Source of the DNA: an uncultured Treponema sp.
Lineage (GTDB): Bacteria > Spirochaetota > Spirochaetia > Treponematales > Treponemataceae
Direction of reading: 5' to 3'
Assembly (NCBI GenBank): GCA_947166355.1
Contig: CAMVDX010000010.1
Span: 20,225 to 84,224, forward strand
Length of the DNA: 64,000 nucleotides
The translations under genes were made by a program, and so were the position numbers. The notes beneath the pieces are model-generated. The model saw only the letters and a list, made by a program, of their open reading frames with translations. It made no database searches and had not been told where the DNA came from. Position 1 is the first letter of the stretch. Each line of letters starts with the position of its first letter. This document shows, in pieces, positions 36,087-45,764 of this stretch.

Positions 36087-37412
36087 ATGAAAAAAATTCT
36101 TTCAGTTATTTGTGGCCTCGCAGTAGCAACTTCTTTGTTCGCTGCAAAGGCAAAGGCACCTGTAACAATCAATCTTTGGGCGTTTACAGATGAAATTCCA
36201 GGAATGGTTGAGAAGTGGAATGCTAATCATCCAGAAGTAAAAATTAATACTACTATCGTTGCTACAACAAACGGTGAGTATCAGCCAGCACTTAACACTG
36301 CTCTTATGAACGGTGAAGTTGATATCTATGCTGCTGAAGCTGCATTCATCTTGAAGTATGCTAAGGGCGATATGTCTGACTATGCTGCTTCATACAAAGA
36401 TCTTGGTATCAAGATTGACAAGGCAATCAAAGATGCTGATATCGCTTCTTATACAGTAGATATCGGTAAGAACCCTAAGGGACAGGTTGTAGGTCTTGGC
36501 TATCAGGCTACTGGTGGATGTTTCATCTATCGCCGCTCAATTGCTAAGAAAGTATTCGGTTCAGATGATCCAAAAACTGTACAGGCTGCTATCGGTGGTG
36601 GTTCACAGTCTTGGACAAAGTTCTGGCAGGCTGCTCAGAAATTGGCTGACAATGGTGTAGCAATCGTATCTGGTGACGGTGATATCTGGCACGCATATGA
36701 GAACTCTTCAGACAAGGGTTGGATTGTAGACGACAAGCTCTACATCGATCCAAAACGTGAAGCTTTCCTTGACGCTTCTAAACAGCTTACAGACAAGGGT
36801 TGGTCAAACGGTACACAGGACTGGACAGAAGCTTGGTATGCTGATATGCAGGGTAAGGGTCCAAAGCCAGTATTTGGTTTCTTCGGACCAGCTTGGCTCA
36901 TCAACTACGTAATGGCTGGAAACTCAGGTGGATCTAAAGTAGGTGAAGGTACATACGGTGACTGGGCTGTTTGTAACTCTCCAATCGGATTCTTCTGGGG
37001 TGGTACATGGGTACTCGCTTCTAAGAACGCTGCAAAAGACAAGAACAAGAAAGCTATCGTAAAAGAAATCATCGAGTGGATCACACTTGATACATCAAAC
37101 GATGGTCTTCTTTACAAGTGGGCTAACGGTACTTTGAATGGCGAAGGCGGAACAAAAGATACAGTTTCTTCTGGAGTTGTAATGAAGAAGTCTAACGGTA
37201 CTCTTGACTTCCTCGGTGGTCAGAACATGTTCGACTACTTCGTACCTGCTGGAGCTTATGCTAACGGTAAGAACCTCACACAGTATGATGAGGAAATCAA
37301 CCAGATTTGGCGTGACCAGGTTCGTGCTTATGCTAACGGACAGAAGTCAAAAGCTGATGCAATCAAAGACTTCAAGCAGACTGTAGCTGACAAAGTTGGT
37401 GTTGACCTCTAA
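36087..37412 (+). CDS. Carbohydrate ABC transporter substrate-binding protein
   Basis: Signal peptide; SBP_bac_1-like sequence; followed by two sugar permeases. Confidence 0.9.
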   Translation: MKKILSVICGLAVATSLFAAKAKAPVTINLWAFTDEIPGMVEKWNANHPEVKINTTIVATTNGEYQPALNTALMNGEVDIYAAEAAFILKYAKGDMSDYAASYKDLGIKIDKAIKDADIASYTVDIGKNPKGQVVGLGYQATGGCFIYRRSIAKKVFGSDDPKTVQAAIGGGSQSWTKFWQAAQKLADNGVAIVSGDGDIWHAYENSSDKGWIVDDKLYIDPKREAFLDASKQLTDKGWSNGTQDWTEAWYADMQGKGPKPVFGFFGPAWLINYVMAGNSGGSKVGEGTYGDWAVCNSPIGFFWGGTWVLASKNAAKDKNKKAIVKEIIEWITLDTSNDGLLYKWANGTLNGEGGTKDTVSSGVVMKKSNGTLDFLGGQNMFDYFVPAGAYANGKNLTQYDEEINQIWRDQVRAYANGQKSKADAIKDFKQTVADKVGVDL

Positions 37413-37439
37413 TAGTCGGTAAACTAACTGCATAAAATA

Positions 37440-37465
37440 TTAGGGCTGTCGAAAGGCAGCCCTAA
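37440..37465 (+). terminator. Hairpin after the SBP gene
   Basis: TTAGGGCTG-TCGAAAGG-CAGCCCTAA; weak T-tract, so possibly attenuating or mRNA-stabilising. Confidence 0.6.
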
Positions 37466-37488
37466 TTTGTACAATGACAATTAAGTTT

Positions 37489-37515
37489 GTCATTGTCCGG
37501 CTTACCGGACAATCT
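37489..37515. repeat. Family-B palindromic repeat
   Basis: TGTCATTGTCCGGCTTACCGGACAATCT. Confidence 0.8.
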
Positions 37516-37570
37516 AAAAAAGTACGGAATTTCTGATTATTTAATTAATTTATATTTGGGGTGTCCACTT

Positions 37571-38575
37571 ATGGGAAAAAATGCCATTAAGGAAAGAAAA
37601 CATAGTATCAGTTATGCTAGATATGGCTACTTCTTCTGCATTCCTTTTGTTATTGCATACTTAATCTTTTCTTTTTATCCAACATTATATACAATGATTA
37701 TTGGTTTTACAGACCTTAGAGGTGCGGGAAAAACAACCTGGCATTTCTTGAAGGGTAGTAAATTTTTTGAAAATTACAAAGCTATTTTGACAATGCCTAC
37801 ATTCCATATTGCATTGAGAAATACTGTAAAAATCTGGCTTTGTAACTTTATTCCACAGATGATTATGGCACTTTTGCTTTCTGCCTGGTTTACTAACCGC
37901 CGTGTTAAGATTCCTGGAGAGGGAGCATTTAAAGTACTTTTCTATATGCCAAACATTATTACAGCTGCTACAGTTGCAATTTTGTTCGGAACTCTTTTTG
38001 GTTATCCAATGGGACCTGTAAACGACTTGCTTACACGTTTCCATATTATCGATAAACCATTCTATTTCTTGAACAACAGAAAGGCTGCTCAGACTATTAT
38101 CATATTTATCCAGACCTGGCAGTGGTATGGTTATACAATGATTATTCTTATTTCTGGTGTTCTTGGTATTGACCCTGAAATCTTCGAAGCTGCTGACATT
38201 GATGGTGCAAACGGTTGGACTGTATTCTGGAAGATTACTATTCCAAGTATCAAAACTATCCTCCTGTTCACACTCGTAACTTCACTTATCGGTGGTTTGA
38301 ATATGTTCGATATTCCAAACCTTTTTGTTCCTAATAGTGGTCCTGATAACGCAACTCTTACAACAAGCGTTCTTATCAATGCAATGGCATTCAAGGGTAG
38401 TTACAGATATAACCGTGCTTCTGCCCTCAGTATGATTATGTTTATCATCATCGTAATTTGTTCTGCAATTATGTTCTACGCATTACGCGATAAAGATGAA
38501 GCAAGAATCAGAAAAGCTAAAAAGCAGCAGATTAAGGCCGCAAAACAGGCAGCTAAAGGAGTTGTAAATGAGTAG
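37571..38575 (+). CDS. Carbohydrate ABC transporter permease (MalF-type)
   Basis: ATG 37571 preferred over the longer ORF, which begins inside a repeat; EAADIDGANGWTVFWKITIPSIK (EAA loop). Confidence 0.9.
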   Translation: MGKNAIKERKHSISYARYGYFFCIPFVIAYLIFSFYPTLYTMIIGFTDLRGAGKTTWHFLKGSKFFENYKAILTMPTFHIALRNTVKIWLCNFIPQMIMALLLSAWFTNRRVKIPGEGAFKVLFYMPNIITAATVAILFGTLFGYPMGPVNDLLTRFHIIDKPFYFLNNRKAAQTIIIFIQTWQWYGYTMIILISGVLGIDPEIFEAADIDGANGWTVFWKITIPSIKTILLFTLVTSLIGGLNMFDIPNLFVPNSGPDNATLTTSVLINAMAFKGSYRYNRASALSMIMFIIIVICSAIMFYALRDKDEARIRKAKKQQIKAAKQAAKGVVNE

Positions 38576-39413
38576 TCAGAATAGAAATATGCCAATCTTT
38601 AAGATTTTGGTATTAGTAATTTGTGTATTTCTTGCTATTTTGAGCTTGTTCCCGTTTGTTGTAATGATTATAAACTCAACCCGTTCAACAACTCAGATTC
38701 AGCAGCATGCAGTATCTTTGATTCCTTCTAAGTATTTTCTTAACAATATTAGAATTCTTACAGGAAAGTCATTTAATCCTGCAAAGGGTTTTATGAACTC
38801 AATTATCATTTCAGTTGGTGTTTGTGTTTGTTCTTTGTACTTCTCTACAATGACAGCTTATGCTCTTGTAATGTATGAATGGAAGCTCAAGAATGTATTC
38901 TTTGGTTTTATTATGGGTATTATGATGATTCCTGCAACTGTAACTATCATTGGATTCTTCCAGATGGTTTACAAGGTTCACATGACTAACCATTTAATAA
39001 CCTTGATTTTACCGGCAATAGCCTCCCCAAGTATGGTCTTCTTTATGCGTCAGTATATGAAGCCTGCTGTTTCAGTTTCTCTTGTTGAATCTGCACGTAT
39101 TGATGGTTCAAAAGAATTCTGGACATACAACGTGATTGTACTTCCAATCATGAAGCCGGCTATTGCTACTCAGGCAATCTTTACCTTCGTAACAAGCTGG
39201 AATGATTTGTTCCGTCCATCTGTAATTCTTACAAGTCAGAGCAAGTATACATTGCCAATTATGGTATCTCTCCTTAATGGTGATATTTACAAGCGCGAAC
39301 ATGGTGCTATTTACGTTGGTCTTACCCTTACAGCTTTGCCACTGATTATCGTGTACTTTATTCTTGCTAAGTACATTGTAGCCGGTGTTGCACTTGGTTC
39401 TGTAAAAGGTTAA
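38568..39413 (+). CDS. Carbohydrate ABC transporter permease (MalG-type)
   Basis: ESARIDGSKEFWTYNVIVLPIMKPAIATQAIFTFVTSWNDLFRP. Confidence 0.92.
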   Translation: MSSQNRNMPIFKILVLVICVFLAILSLFPFVVMIINSTRSTTQIQQHAVSLIPSKYFLNNIRILTGKSFNPAKGFMNSIIISVGVCVCSLYFSTMTAYALVMYEWKLKNVFFGFIMGIMMIPATVTIIGFFQMVYKVHMTNHLITLILPAIASPSMVFFMRQYMKPAVSVSLVESARIDGSKEFWTYNVIVLPIMKPAIATQAIFTFVTSWNDLFRPSVILTSQSKYTLPIMVSLLNGDIYKREHGAIYVGLTLTALPLIIVYFILAKYIVAGVALGSVKG

Positions 39414-39428
39414 TTCTTTAATTAGAAA

Positions 39429-39472
39429 TTCAAAAAGGCTGTCGGACTTATGTCTGGCAGCCTTTTTTTTGT
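39429..39472 (+). terminator. Rho-independent terminator
   Basis: AAAAAGGCTGTC..TGGCAGCCTTTTTTTT. Confidence 0.8.
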
Positions 39473-39546
39473 CCTGTTCAATATTAATATAGTGTAAATC
39501 CTTTATGGACTTATGGACAATCATAGGATAAACTTCTTATATTATA

Positions 39547-39573
39547 GAAAACGTTGTCGTAAAATAATACGAC
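39547..39573 (+). promoter_or_regulatory. Candidate operator upstream of the GH94 gene
   Basis: GAAAACGTTGTCG matches the sites at 35901/35922; overlaps GTCGTA-AAATAA-TACGAC. Confidence 0.5.
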
Positions 39574-39603
39574 ATAGGCTATAGGTAAGCCGAGGAAGGA
39601 TTA

Positions 39604-42030
39604 ATGAAATACGGTTATTTTGATGATGACAAGGCGGAATATGTTATTACCCGCCCGGATACTCCGACATCCTGGAGTAATTATCTTGGTTCTACAGTTT
39701 ACGGAGCTGTAATAACCAACAATGCCGGTGGCTATGGCTTTTACAAGTCTGGCGCACAGGGACGCTTTATGCGTTTACGTTTTAATTCCATTCCTATGGA
39801 TCAGCCGGGCCGTTATTTTTACCTTCGCGATCAGGATGATGGAGATTTCTGGTCTGCTTCATGGCAGCCGGTTGGAAAACCTCTTGATCAGTATAAGAGT
39901 GAATGCCGTCATGGTACTGCGTATACAATAATTACTTCTGAATACAAGGGCATTAAGAGTGAAACAAAATATTATGTTCCTCTCGGACAGAACTTTGAAT
40001 ACTGGCGCCTTAAGGTAACAAATACATCTGACAAAAAACGTAAAATCCGCGTATTCTCATACTGTGAATTTACTAATCAGTGGAATACAACTCAGGATCA
40101 GGTAAATCTTCAGTATTCTCTCTTTATTGTAAAAGGACAGAAAGTAGGGGATAACCTTCTTCGATATTCTATTCAGGATAATCTTTACATTCAGCACCCC
40201 GAATATGAGGTTGGCGGCGCTTATATGAGCGAGTGGGTTGCTCTTATTGGTACTCCTATGACAGGTTTTGATACAAGCCGCGAAGCCTTTATTGGAACTT
40301 ACGGTTCGTATGAACATCCTAAGGCTGTAGTTGACGGTGCATGTACTAACTCAGAAGCCTTTGGTGATAACTCTTGTGGTACTGTTCAGGGCGATTTGGA
40401 ACTTGAACCTGGCGAGACTAAAGAAATCATGCTGATGCTCGGTATTGATGATGCACTTGCTGTTGGTCAGAAGATTGTAAATGAGTTCGGTAATTTTAAG
40501 AAAGCTGATGAAGAATTTGAAAAGCTTGTTGCAGCATGGCATGCAAAGCTTGGTTCTTATAAAGCAATAACTCCAGATGAAGATATTAACCATACTGTAA
40601 ATGTATGGGGACTTTATAACTGTTTGATTACATTTGCCTGGAGCCGAGCTGCTTCTCTTGTTTACAATGGAGAGCGTGATGGTCTTGGTTACCGTGACTC
40701 TGTTCAGGATATTCTTGGTGTATCTGCTGCAATTCCGGAAGAAGCAGAAGAGCGCCTTGTTCGTATGATTTCTGGCCAGTGCCAGAATGGTGGTGCTGTT
40801 CCTGTAATTTCTAAGGATTTTAATGCAGGCCACGAAAAGGCTCCAAAGCCGGAAGAGTTCCGTTCTGACGACTGTGAATGGTTCTTTAACGCAGTTCCTT
40901 GCTATGTAGCCGAAAGCGGAAATTTTGACTTCTATAATAAAGTTGTTCCATATGCTGATGGCGGAGAAGCTACTGTTTATGGACACCTTAAGCGTGCACT
41001 TGAATTCAACCTTGAGAGAATGGGAAAAGATGGACTTCCTTGCGGCTTGCTTGCCGACTGGAACGACTGTCTTAAACTCGGCTACCACGGTGAATCTCTC
41101 TTCGTAGCCTTCCAGCTGCGCCTTGGTCTTACAACTTATGCTGACATAAGCGAACGTCTTGGAAAGAAAGATGAAGCTGCATGGGCTTTGAAGGAACGCG
41201 ATACTCTTGATGCAAATATTCAGAAGAAGTGCTGGGACGGCAAGTGGTTTATCTGGGCTGTAGGCGAGGATGGAACTGTTTACGGAACTCAGTCTATCGA
41301 AGAAGGTCAGATTTACTTTAATACTCAGGTTTGGGCTGTTATGTCTAGCGCCGCTACAGCTGAGCAGGCCCGCATTTGTATGGAATCTGTAAAGGAAAAG
41401 CTTGCTACTCCTTATGGTCTTATGCTTTGTGCTCCTCCATTTGTAAAGACAAGAAGTGATATTATGTCTTCTGTAGTATTCCTTCCTGGTATCAAGGAAA
41501 ATGCAGGTATCTTCAACCATACTCAGGGCTGGGGTGTAATTGCAGAAACTATGCTTGGAAACGGTGACCGTGCTTATGAGTACTGCAAGGCTTCTATTCC
41601 AGCTGCTTATAACGACAAGGCAGAAATCCGCCAGAGTGAGCCTTATGTAGTTGGTCAGACAACTTATTCTACATTCTCTAAGCGTCCTGGTAATACAAGA
41701 ACTTCATGGCTTTCAGGGGCTGGAACCTGGTCTTACTATGCAATTACTCAGTATATGCTTGGTATTAAACCTCAGTATGACGGACTTTTGATTGATCCGT
41801 GTATCAAACACGACTGGGACGGCTACACTGTAGAGCGCCGCTGGAGAAAGATGAATCTTCACATCGAAGTAAAGAATCCTCAGCACGTTTGCAAAGGTGT
41901 TGAGTACATCGAAGTAGATGGAAAGCGCATTGATGCTGCTGTAATTCCTGTAGATATGCTCCACGATGGTTCTGTAATCGTTGCTCATATGGGAGCGGAT
42001 GCTAAGTCGGTACCAATTGAAAGAGTGTAA
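39604..42030 (+). CDS. GH94-family glycoside phosphorylase (cellobiose/chitobiose phosphorylase-like)
   Basis: MKYGYFDDDKAEYVITRPDTPTSWSNYLG, GYRDSVQDILGV, DWNDCLKLGYHGESLFVAFQL, GTRTSWLSGAGTWSYYAITQYMLGIKPQYDGLLIDP-type end. Confidence 0.92.
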   Translation: MKYGYFDDDKAEYVITRPDTPTSWSNYLGSTVYGAVITNNAGGYGFYKSGAQGRFMRLRFNSIPMDQPGRYFYLRDQDDGDFWSASWQPVGKPLDQYKSECRHGTAYTIITSEYKGIKSETKYYVPLGQNFEYWRLKVTNTSDKKRKIRVFSYCEFTNQWNTTQDQVNLQYSLFIVKGQKVGDNLLRYSIQDNLYIQHPEYEVGGAYMSEWVALIGTPMTGFDTSREAFIGTYGSYEHPKAVVDGACTNSEAFGDNSCGTVQGDLELEPGETKEIMLMLGIDDALAVGQKIVNEFGNFKKADEEFEKLVAAWHAKLGSYKAITPDEDINHTVNVWGLYNCLITFAWSRAASLVYNGERDGLGYRDSVQDILGVSAAIPEEAEERLVRMISGQCQNGGAVPVISKDFNAGHEKAPKPEEFRSDDCEWFFNAVPCYVAESGNFDFYNKVVPYADGGEATVYGHLKRALEFNLERMGKDGLPCGLLADWNDCLKLGYHGESLFVAFQLRLGLTTYADISERLGKKDEAAWALKERDTLDANIQKKCWDGKWFIWAVGEDGTVYGTQSIEEGQIYFNTQVWAVMSSAATAEQARICMESVKEKLATPYGLMLCAPPFVKTRSDIMSSVVFLPGIKENAGIFNHTQGWGVIAETMLGNGDRAYEYCKASIPAAYNDKAEIRQSEPYVVGQTTYSTFSKRPGNTRTSWLSGAGTWSYYAITQYMLGIKPQYDGLLIDPCIKHDWDGYTVERRWRKMNLHIEVKNPQHVCKGVEYIEVDGKRIDAAVIPVDMLHDGSVIVAHMGADAKSVPIERV

Positions 42031-42034
42031 ATAA

Positions 42035-42190
42035 AGATTGTCGGGTTAAGCCCGACAATGACTATGCAAACATGTCATTCCCGTGCTTGACACGGGAGTC
42101 TTTGTTTAGCAGCCCTCCGGGGCTGTTTTTTTGTCATCCTCGGACTTGCTCCGAATAATATTGTCATATTCGGGCTTGACCCGAATATCT
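42035..42190. repeat. Cluster of about four family-B repeats
   Basis: Reverse copy 42035-42062; forward copies 42073-42101, ~42132-42156 (degenerate) and 42162-42190. Confidence 0.8.
42110..42132 (+). terminator. Rho-independent terminator
   Basis: CAGCCC-TCC-GGGGCTGTTTTTTT. Confidence 0.75.
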
Positions 42191-42258
42191 TGAATTGACA
42201 AAGATATGTGTGGGTGAATAATATAAAATATACTTTTCAAAACAATGGGGTTTCTTCT

Positions 42259-44457
42259 ATGTGTAAGACAAAAATCATTTTTAGAAGTTTATTATGCGGT
42301 GTTCTGGTTGCAGTTCTTTTTGCCTGTTCTACACCAACATTAGATACATCTGGTTCAGGAGGTTCTGGACAAGGTTCAAGTACGAGTGGCGGCACAGAAC
42401 AAGGGGGAAGCGGTGCTGGTACACAGCCGACGCAAAACAATAGAACATATTATACTGTTACCTTTGATACAGATGGTGGCAGTGATATTCCTTCTCAGTC
42501 AGTAGAAGCTGGCCACTTTGTAGATAAACCTGCTGACCCTGTAAAAGAAGGTTTTGTCTTTGGCGGCTGGCTGATTGCTGAGGGCGATTGTAATTACAGT
42601 AAAAGGGATGATGGTACTTTTGTTTTCACTTCTAGTCCTATAATAGCTAATTTAACATTAAAAGCAAAATGGTATGATCTGTATGAGCTTAAAACTGGCG
42701 CCAATATTAATGGTATGATTAAAAGTTCAAGTGAATTGAATGCCAGAGCTGCCGAACATTTTGCAAAGGCCACGGCTGCTCCAGAGTCTGTCCAATACTG
42801 GCTGGACTGGGGAGAAAGAACTATCCCTGTCTGGTATGACGAAGGATCCAAAACAATATATTATTATATTGCAGATACAAAAAAGCTTATTCTTAATTCT
42901 GATTCTTCCGGAATGTTTGAATGTTGTTATAACTTAAAAACTGTTGAAACATGTGATTTTGATACTCATAAGGTAACAAATATGTGCAGTATGTTTTATG
43001 ATTGCTCGACTCTACAAAACCTTGATTTAAGAAGCTTTGATACAAGTAAAGTAACTGATATGAGATCTATGTTTATGGGTTGTGTGAAATTGGGGTCTCT
43101 TGATATAAGCAGTTTTGATACTAGTAATGTAACAGGTATGAGTGGCATGTTCCACTCTTGTGAATTTCTTTTGGATCTGGATGTTAGTTCATTTAATACC
43201 AGTAAGGTAACAAATATGTTAGAGATGTTTGCTTATTGTAAGCTTGTTACAACACTTGATTTGAGTAATTTTAATACCAGTAATGTAACGGAAATGAGTG
43301 GTATGTTCGAGTACTGTGAAGCTCTTACAAGTCTCAATATAAGCAGTTTTGATACCAGCAAAGTAACAGGTATGGAAAAAATGTTCGAAGGTTGTAAGGA
43401 ACTTACGACTCTAAATTTGAATAATTTTGATACTAGTAAAGTAACAAATATGAAGTCAATGTTCTATGGCTGTGGCTCTCTTACAACTCTTAATATAAGC
43501 ACTTTTAACACTGCAAATGTTACAAATATGAAGTCTATGTTCAGAGGGTGTTCTGTTACTACACTTGATGTCAGCAACTTTGATACCAGCAAGGTATCAG
43601 ATATGTACAGTATGTTTAGTGGATGTGTGGCTCTTACGACTCTTAACGTAAGTAATTTTAATACAGGTAATGTAACTAATATGGGTGGAATGTTTTACAA
43701 CTGTAAGGAATTAACGACCATTAATGTAAGTGCATTTAATACTGCCAAAGTAACAGACATGTCATCAATGTTTTGTTACTGTAATAAGGTTACAAGTTTA
43801 GATGTGAGTCAGTTTAATACAAGTAGTGTTGAATCAATGAGCAGTATGTTTAAAGGTTGTAACGCTGTTACTTCATTAGATGTGAGTAATTTTAATACCA
43901 GCCGGGTTACAGATATGAGTGATATGTTTAATGGCTGTAAAGTTCTTACTTCTTTGAATCTAAGCAGTTTTGACACAAGTCGGGTAACGAATATTTCGTC
44001 CATGTTTAGAGACTGTGAAGCTATTACTTCATTGAACTTAAGCAATTTTAATACCAGTAGAATTAATGGAATGAATTATATGTTCTATAACTGTAAAGTT
44101 CTTGGGACTGTTAATTTAAGCAGCTTTGATACCAGTAAAATTGCAGAGATGAGATATATGTTTTATAACTGCAGAACTTTAACGATTCTTGATTTGACCA
44201 GCTTTGATTTTAGCAGAGTAACTGATATGAGTGGAATGTTCTATAACTGCATAAATCTGACAACTATTTATACAAAGGCAAATACAAATAAGACTTCTGT
44301 TAGCAGCAGTTATGATATGTTTGAAAACTGTACGAGTCTAACTGGTGGGGCAGGTACGGCGTATAGCAGCAGTCATATAGGAAAAGAGTATGCCCGTGTA
44401 GACGGCGGTACAGATAGCCCAGGTTATTTTTCTGTTAGACCTGCGCAGTCAGAATAG
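42259..44457 (+). CDS. Lipoprotein with InlB B-repeat-like domain and ~18 BspA/DUF285-type repeats
   Basis: LLCGVLVAVLFAC lipobox; TYYTVTFDTDGGSDIPSQSVEAGHFVDKPADPVKEGFVFGGW; ~26 aa units of SxMFxxCxxLTxLxxSxFDTSKVTxM. Confidence 0.9.
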   Translation: MCKTKIIFRSLLCGVLVAVLFACSTPTLDTSGSGGSGQGSSTSGGTEQGGSGAGTQPTQNNRTYYTVTFDTDGGSDIPSQSVEAGHFVDKPADPVKEGFVFGGWLIAEGDCNYSKRDDGTFVFTSSPIIANLTLKAKWYDLYELKTGANINGMIKSSSELNARAAEHFAKATAAPESVQYWLDWGERTIPVWYDEGSKTIYYYIADTKKLILNSDSSGMFECCYNLKTVETCDFDTHKVTNMCSMFYDCSTLQNLDLRSFDTSKVTDMRSMFMGCVKLGSLDISSFDTSNVTGMSGMFHSCEFLLDLDVSSFNTSKVTNMLEMFAYCKLVTTLDLSNFNTSNVTEMSGMFEYCEALTSLNISSFDTSKVTGMEKMFEGCKELTTLNLNNFDTSKVTNMKSMFYGCGSLTTLNISTFNTANVTNMKSMFRGCSVTTLDVSNFDTSKVSDMYSMFSGCVALTTLNVSNFNTGNVTNMGGMFYNCKELTTINVSAFNTAKVTDMSSMFCYCNKVTSLDVSQFNTSSVESMSSMFKGCNAVTSLDVSNFNTSRVTDMSDMFNGCKVLTSLNLSSFDTSRVTNISSMFRDCEAITSLNLSNFNTSRINGMNYMFYNCKVLGTVNLSSFDTSKIAEMRYMFYNCRTLTILDLTSFDFSRVTDMSGMFYNCINLTTIYTKANTNKTSVSSSYDMFENCTSLTGGAGTAYSSSHIGKEYARVDGGTDSPGYFSVRPAQSE

Positions 44458-44463
44458 GGGGGA

Positions 44464-44602
44464 AGATTGTCGGGACAAACCCGACAATTACATGTAATGG
44501 ATTGCTTCGCTTCGCTCGCAATGACGAGATTGCGAGCGGGCGAACTAATGAACGTCATTGCGAGGAGCGCAGCGACGAAGCAATCCAACGAAGCAATCCA
44601 TT
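44464..44602. repeat. Family-B repeat followed by family-A repeats
   Basis: AGATTGTCGGGACAAACCCGACAATTACA, then GGATTGCTTCGCTTCGCTCGCAATGACG..CGTCATTGCGAGGAGCGCAGCGACGAAGCAATCC. Confidence 0.85.
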
Positions 44603-44604
44603 TT

Positions 44605-45435
44605 TTATTTCTTCAGTAATTTTTCTACTGTTTCTGCGGCGTCTTTTAGTTCCGGAATATCGAGACTTTCGATGTCGCCTGCATCAACTGCGCGGCTGGT
44701 TTCTTCCTGCATAGGGATGCGGGCCAGAACCGGAATATTAAAGGTTTTTGCGATTTCATCAATATTGCTTTTACCGAACACTGTGATTTCTTTTCCACAA
44801 TCCGGGCATTTTACATAGCTCATATTTTCAACAATTCCAAGGATTGGAATGTTCATCATATTTGCCATATTTACAGCCTTTTCTACAATTACGCGAACTA
44901 GCTGCTGTGGTGAGCTGACTACAATAATTCCATCAATTGGGAGTGATTGGAAAACTGTAAGAGGTACATCGCCTGTTCCCGGCGGCATATCTACAAACAT
45001 AAAATCTACATCTTTCCATATAACGTCAGTCCAGAACTGTTTTACGGCTCCTGCAATTACCGGTCCTCGCCAGATAACTGGATCTGTTTCGTTCTGAAGC
45101 AAAAAGTTCATAGACATAAGTTGAATGCCAGAATCTGTAATAACAGGTGTAAGTGCATCTTCTCCTTCTACTGCCTGTGCACGTTCATCTCCAACTCCAA
45201 AGCTCTCTGGAATAGAAGGACCTGTAATATCAGCATCAAGAATTGCAGTGCGGAAACCATCTTTGTTTATGTGTGCTGCAAGAAGACTTGTAACAAGTGA
45301 TTTTCCTACACCACCTTTACCGCTTACGATTCCAATAACCTTCTTTACTTTGCTGTCTTTGTGCAAATTAACATGAAAATCTCTTTTTTCGCATTTCTCT
45401 CCACATGAGTCGCAATTGTGTGTACATTCAGACAT
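44605..45435 (-). CDS. Mrp/NBP35-family ATP-binding (Fe-S carrier) protein
   Basis: IGIVSGKGGVGKSLVTSLLA, DADITGPSIP, DMPPGTGDVPLT, NMSYVKCPDCGKEITVFG. Confidence 0.95.
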   Translation of the reverse strand: MSECTHNCDSCGEKCEKRDFHVNLHKDSKVKKVIGIVSGKGGVGKSLVTSLLAAHINKDGFRTAILDADITGPSIPESFGVGDERAQAVEGEDALTPVITDSGIQLMSMNFLLQNETDPVIWRGPVIAGAVKQFWTDVIWKDVDFMFVDMPPGTGDVPLTVFQSLPIDGIIVVSSPQQLVRVIVEKAVNMANMMNIPILGIVENMSYVKCPDCGKEITVFGKSNIDEIAKTFNIPVLARIPMQEETSRAVDAGDIESLDIPELKDAAETVEKLLKK

Positions 45436-45473
45436 ATTTATACCTCAATTTAAAATATAATTATTTATATCTT

Positions 45474-45662
45474 AAAAGGCAAGAATAAAAAATTCAGGGG
45501 CTTCCGCTGCACCGATGCAAAACTGCGGGCGAGCTGGTTTTTGTGAAAAAATCCTGCGGTTTTGCTTCGCAAAATCCTCGGATTTTTTTTATGGCTAAGC
45601 GCCAAAGACCCCTCGATGCAGTTTTGCATCCGTTCCGCTCACGCCCCTAAATTTTTTATCCG
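45474..45662. repeat. Foldback element with ~40 nt outer arms and nested inner hairpin
   Basis: AAAAATTCAGGGGC..CGATGCAAAACTGC pairs with GCAGTTTTGCATC..GCCCCTAAATTTTT; inner AAAAAATCCTGCGGTTTTGC-TTC-GCAAAATCCTCGGATTTTTT. Confidence 0.75.
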
Positions 45663-45764
45663 AGTTCTCAAATAATTATATTTACTTTGAGTTACTATTA
45701 ACAAGAACAAGAAAAATAAGTATAATTAAAAAGTTATATTATTCTTAAAAAATGAGGTATAAAA

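Noticed and set aside
40351-41520. 389 aa ORF antisense to the GH94 gene
   Set aside because: Antisense shadow; the opposite strand has strong GH94 motifs throughout.
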